Of a DNA stretch of 14,033 bases, positions 13,752 through 14,033 are shown piece after piece (positions within the stretch are counted from its first letter, which is position 1; every line of letters begins with the position of its first letter). The notes beneath the pieces were generated by a model, which was given only the letters and a program-made list of their open reading frames with translations, searched no databases and was not told where the DNA came from. Location of the stretch: the NCBI GenBank assembly GCA_036524155.1, contig DATDCV010000674.1, positions 1-14,033 on the forward strand, in the 5' to 3' direction. The stretch comes from DATDCV01 sp036524155. Lineage in GTDB: Bacteria > Verrucomicrobiota > Verrucomicrobiia > Limisphaerales > UBA8199. A program made the translations under genes and the position numbers.

Positions 13752-14033
13752 CTACTTGACCGGGATTTTGGCCCAGTCCTTGAGAAACTGATCCAGCACG
13801 ACATTGGTCAACGGATGCTGGTAAAGCTGCTGCAAGATATCAAAGCTCATGGTCATGATGTCGGAGCCGGCCAAAGCGGCCTGTAACACGTGCAACGGGT
13901 GCCGCGCGGCCGCGGCGATGATCTCGGTTTTGAAACCGTAGTTCTGGTAGATGGTCTTGATCTGCCGCACCAGGTCCATGCCGTCATGCCCGACCGCATC
14001 GAGTCGGCCCACAAACGGGCTGACGTAGGTCGC
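13752..14033 (-). CDS. Transaldolase / fructose-6-phosphate aldolase family protein (C-terminal part, cut by window edge)
   Basis: The frame is open from base 14033 and ends with TAG at 13752, giving 94 residues. YVSPFVGRLDA, then TEIIAAAARHPLHVLQAALAG and SDIMTMSFDILQQL, match the last strands and helices of the short (about 220-residue) transaldolase/FSA class by eye. These are cytosolic TIM-barrel enzymes that either transfer dihydroxyacetone units in the pentose phosphate pathway or cleave fructose-6-phosphate. The Schiff-base lysine lies upstream of the window, so the two activities cannot be separated here. The GTG at 14012 is internal, not the start. Confidence 0.85.
   Translation of the reverse strand, partial: ATYVSPFVGRLDAVGHDGMDLVRQIKTIYQNYGFKTEIIAAAARHPLHVLQAALAGSDIMTMSFDILQQLYQHPLTNVVLDQFLKDWAKIPVK

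Noticed and set aside
12176..13759. Plus-strand open frame of 527 codons opposite the aldehyde dehydrogenase
   Set aside because: It is antisense to an intact ALDH with all catalytic motifs and has an Arg/Gly/Ala-rich composition without domains. High GC with a strong third-position bias opens such mirror frames.
13580..13804. N-terminal extension of the aldehyde dehydrogenase frame
   Set aside because: It translates a 26-bp inverted repeat and the end of the transaldolase gene. Homologous ALDHs start at about MKTYPLYLNGEF.

Overview
The window is a GC-rich bacterial chromosome segment. The gene types and the dense mix of intergenic hairpin repeats suggest Verrucomicrobiota (Pedosphaeraceae/Limisphaerales-like) or a near relative. 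This assignment is inference from recalled family resemblance, since there is no rRNA or marker gene in the window. Most starts lack a clear Shine-Dalgarno sequence. I found no tRNA, rRNA, CRISPR array, transposase or phage integrase.

Layout: (1) 1-266, minus strand: N-terminal part of a deoxyhypusine-synthase-like polyamine enzyme. (2) 396-4147, plus strand: a tight four-gene operon for a nucleotide-activated heptose. It encodes a fused heptose-1-P guanylyltransferase plus heptose-1,7-bisphosphate phosphatase (HddC-GmhB), an extended SDR epimerase/reductase, an RmlC-like cupin with altered active-site residues, and heptose-7-P kinase HddA. (3) 4148-4649: gene-free spacer of G/C-rich hairpin repeats. 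(4) 4650-5690, plus: SAM methyltransferase with an N-terminal four-cysteine motif. (5) 8212-5716, minus: hisI, a four-helix membrane protein and trpE, very tightly packed. (6) 8213-8698: spacer holding a broken secretory gene start and palindromic repeats. (7) 10063-8699, minus: secreted protein with a C-terminal peptidase S74 (tail-fibre/endosialidase chaperone) domain. (8) 10064-10650: gene-free region with a long nested palindrome. (9) 10651-11853, plus: MetE-core-like zinc methyltransferase. (10) 11854-12154: spacer with a near-perfect 31-bp inverted repeat. (11) 13579-12155, minus: succinate-semialdehyde-type aldehyde dehydrogenase, preceded by a 26-bp inverted repeat. (12) 14033-13752, minus: C-terminal part of a transaldolase/fructose-6-phosphate aldolase family protein.

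How the genes fit together: HddA phosphorylates heptose-7-P, the GmhB half removes the 7-phosphate, and the HddC half attaches GMP, giving GDP-D-glycero-alpha-D-manno-heptose. The SDR and cupin probably modify that sugar for a surface glycan, S-layer or capsule. The isomerase GmhA is not in the window. The hisI-membrane protein-trpE run is amino-acid biosynthesis with an unknown membrane passenger. The most unusual candidates are the modified-heptose operon with its atypical cupin and the collection of different intergenic palindromes, two of which appear to supply stop codons to neighbouring reading frames.
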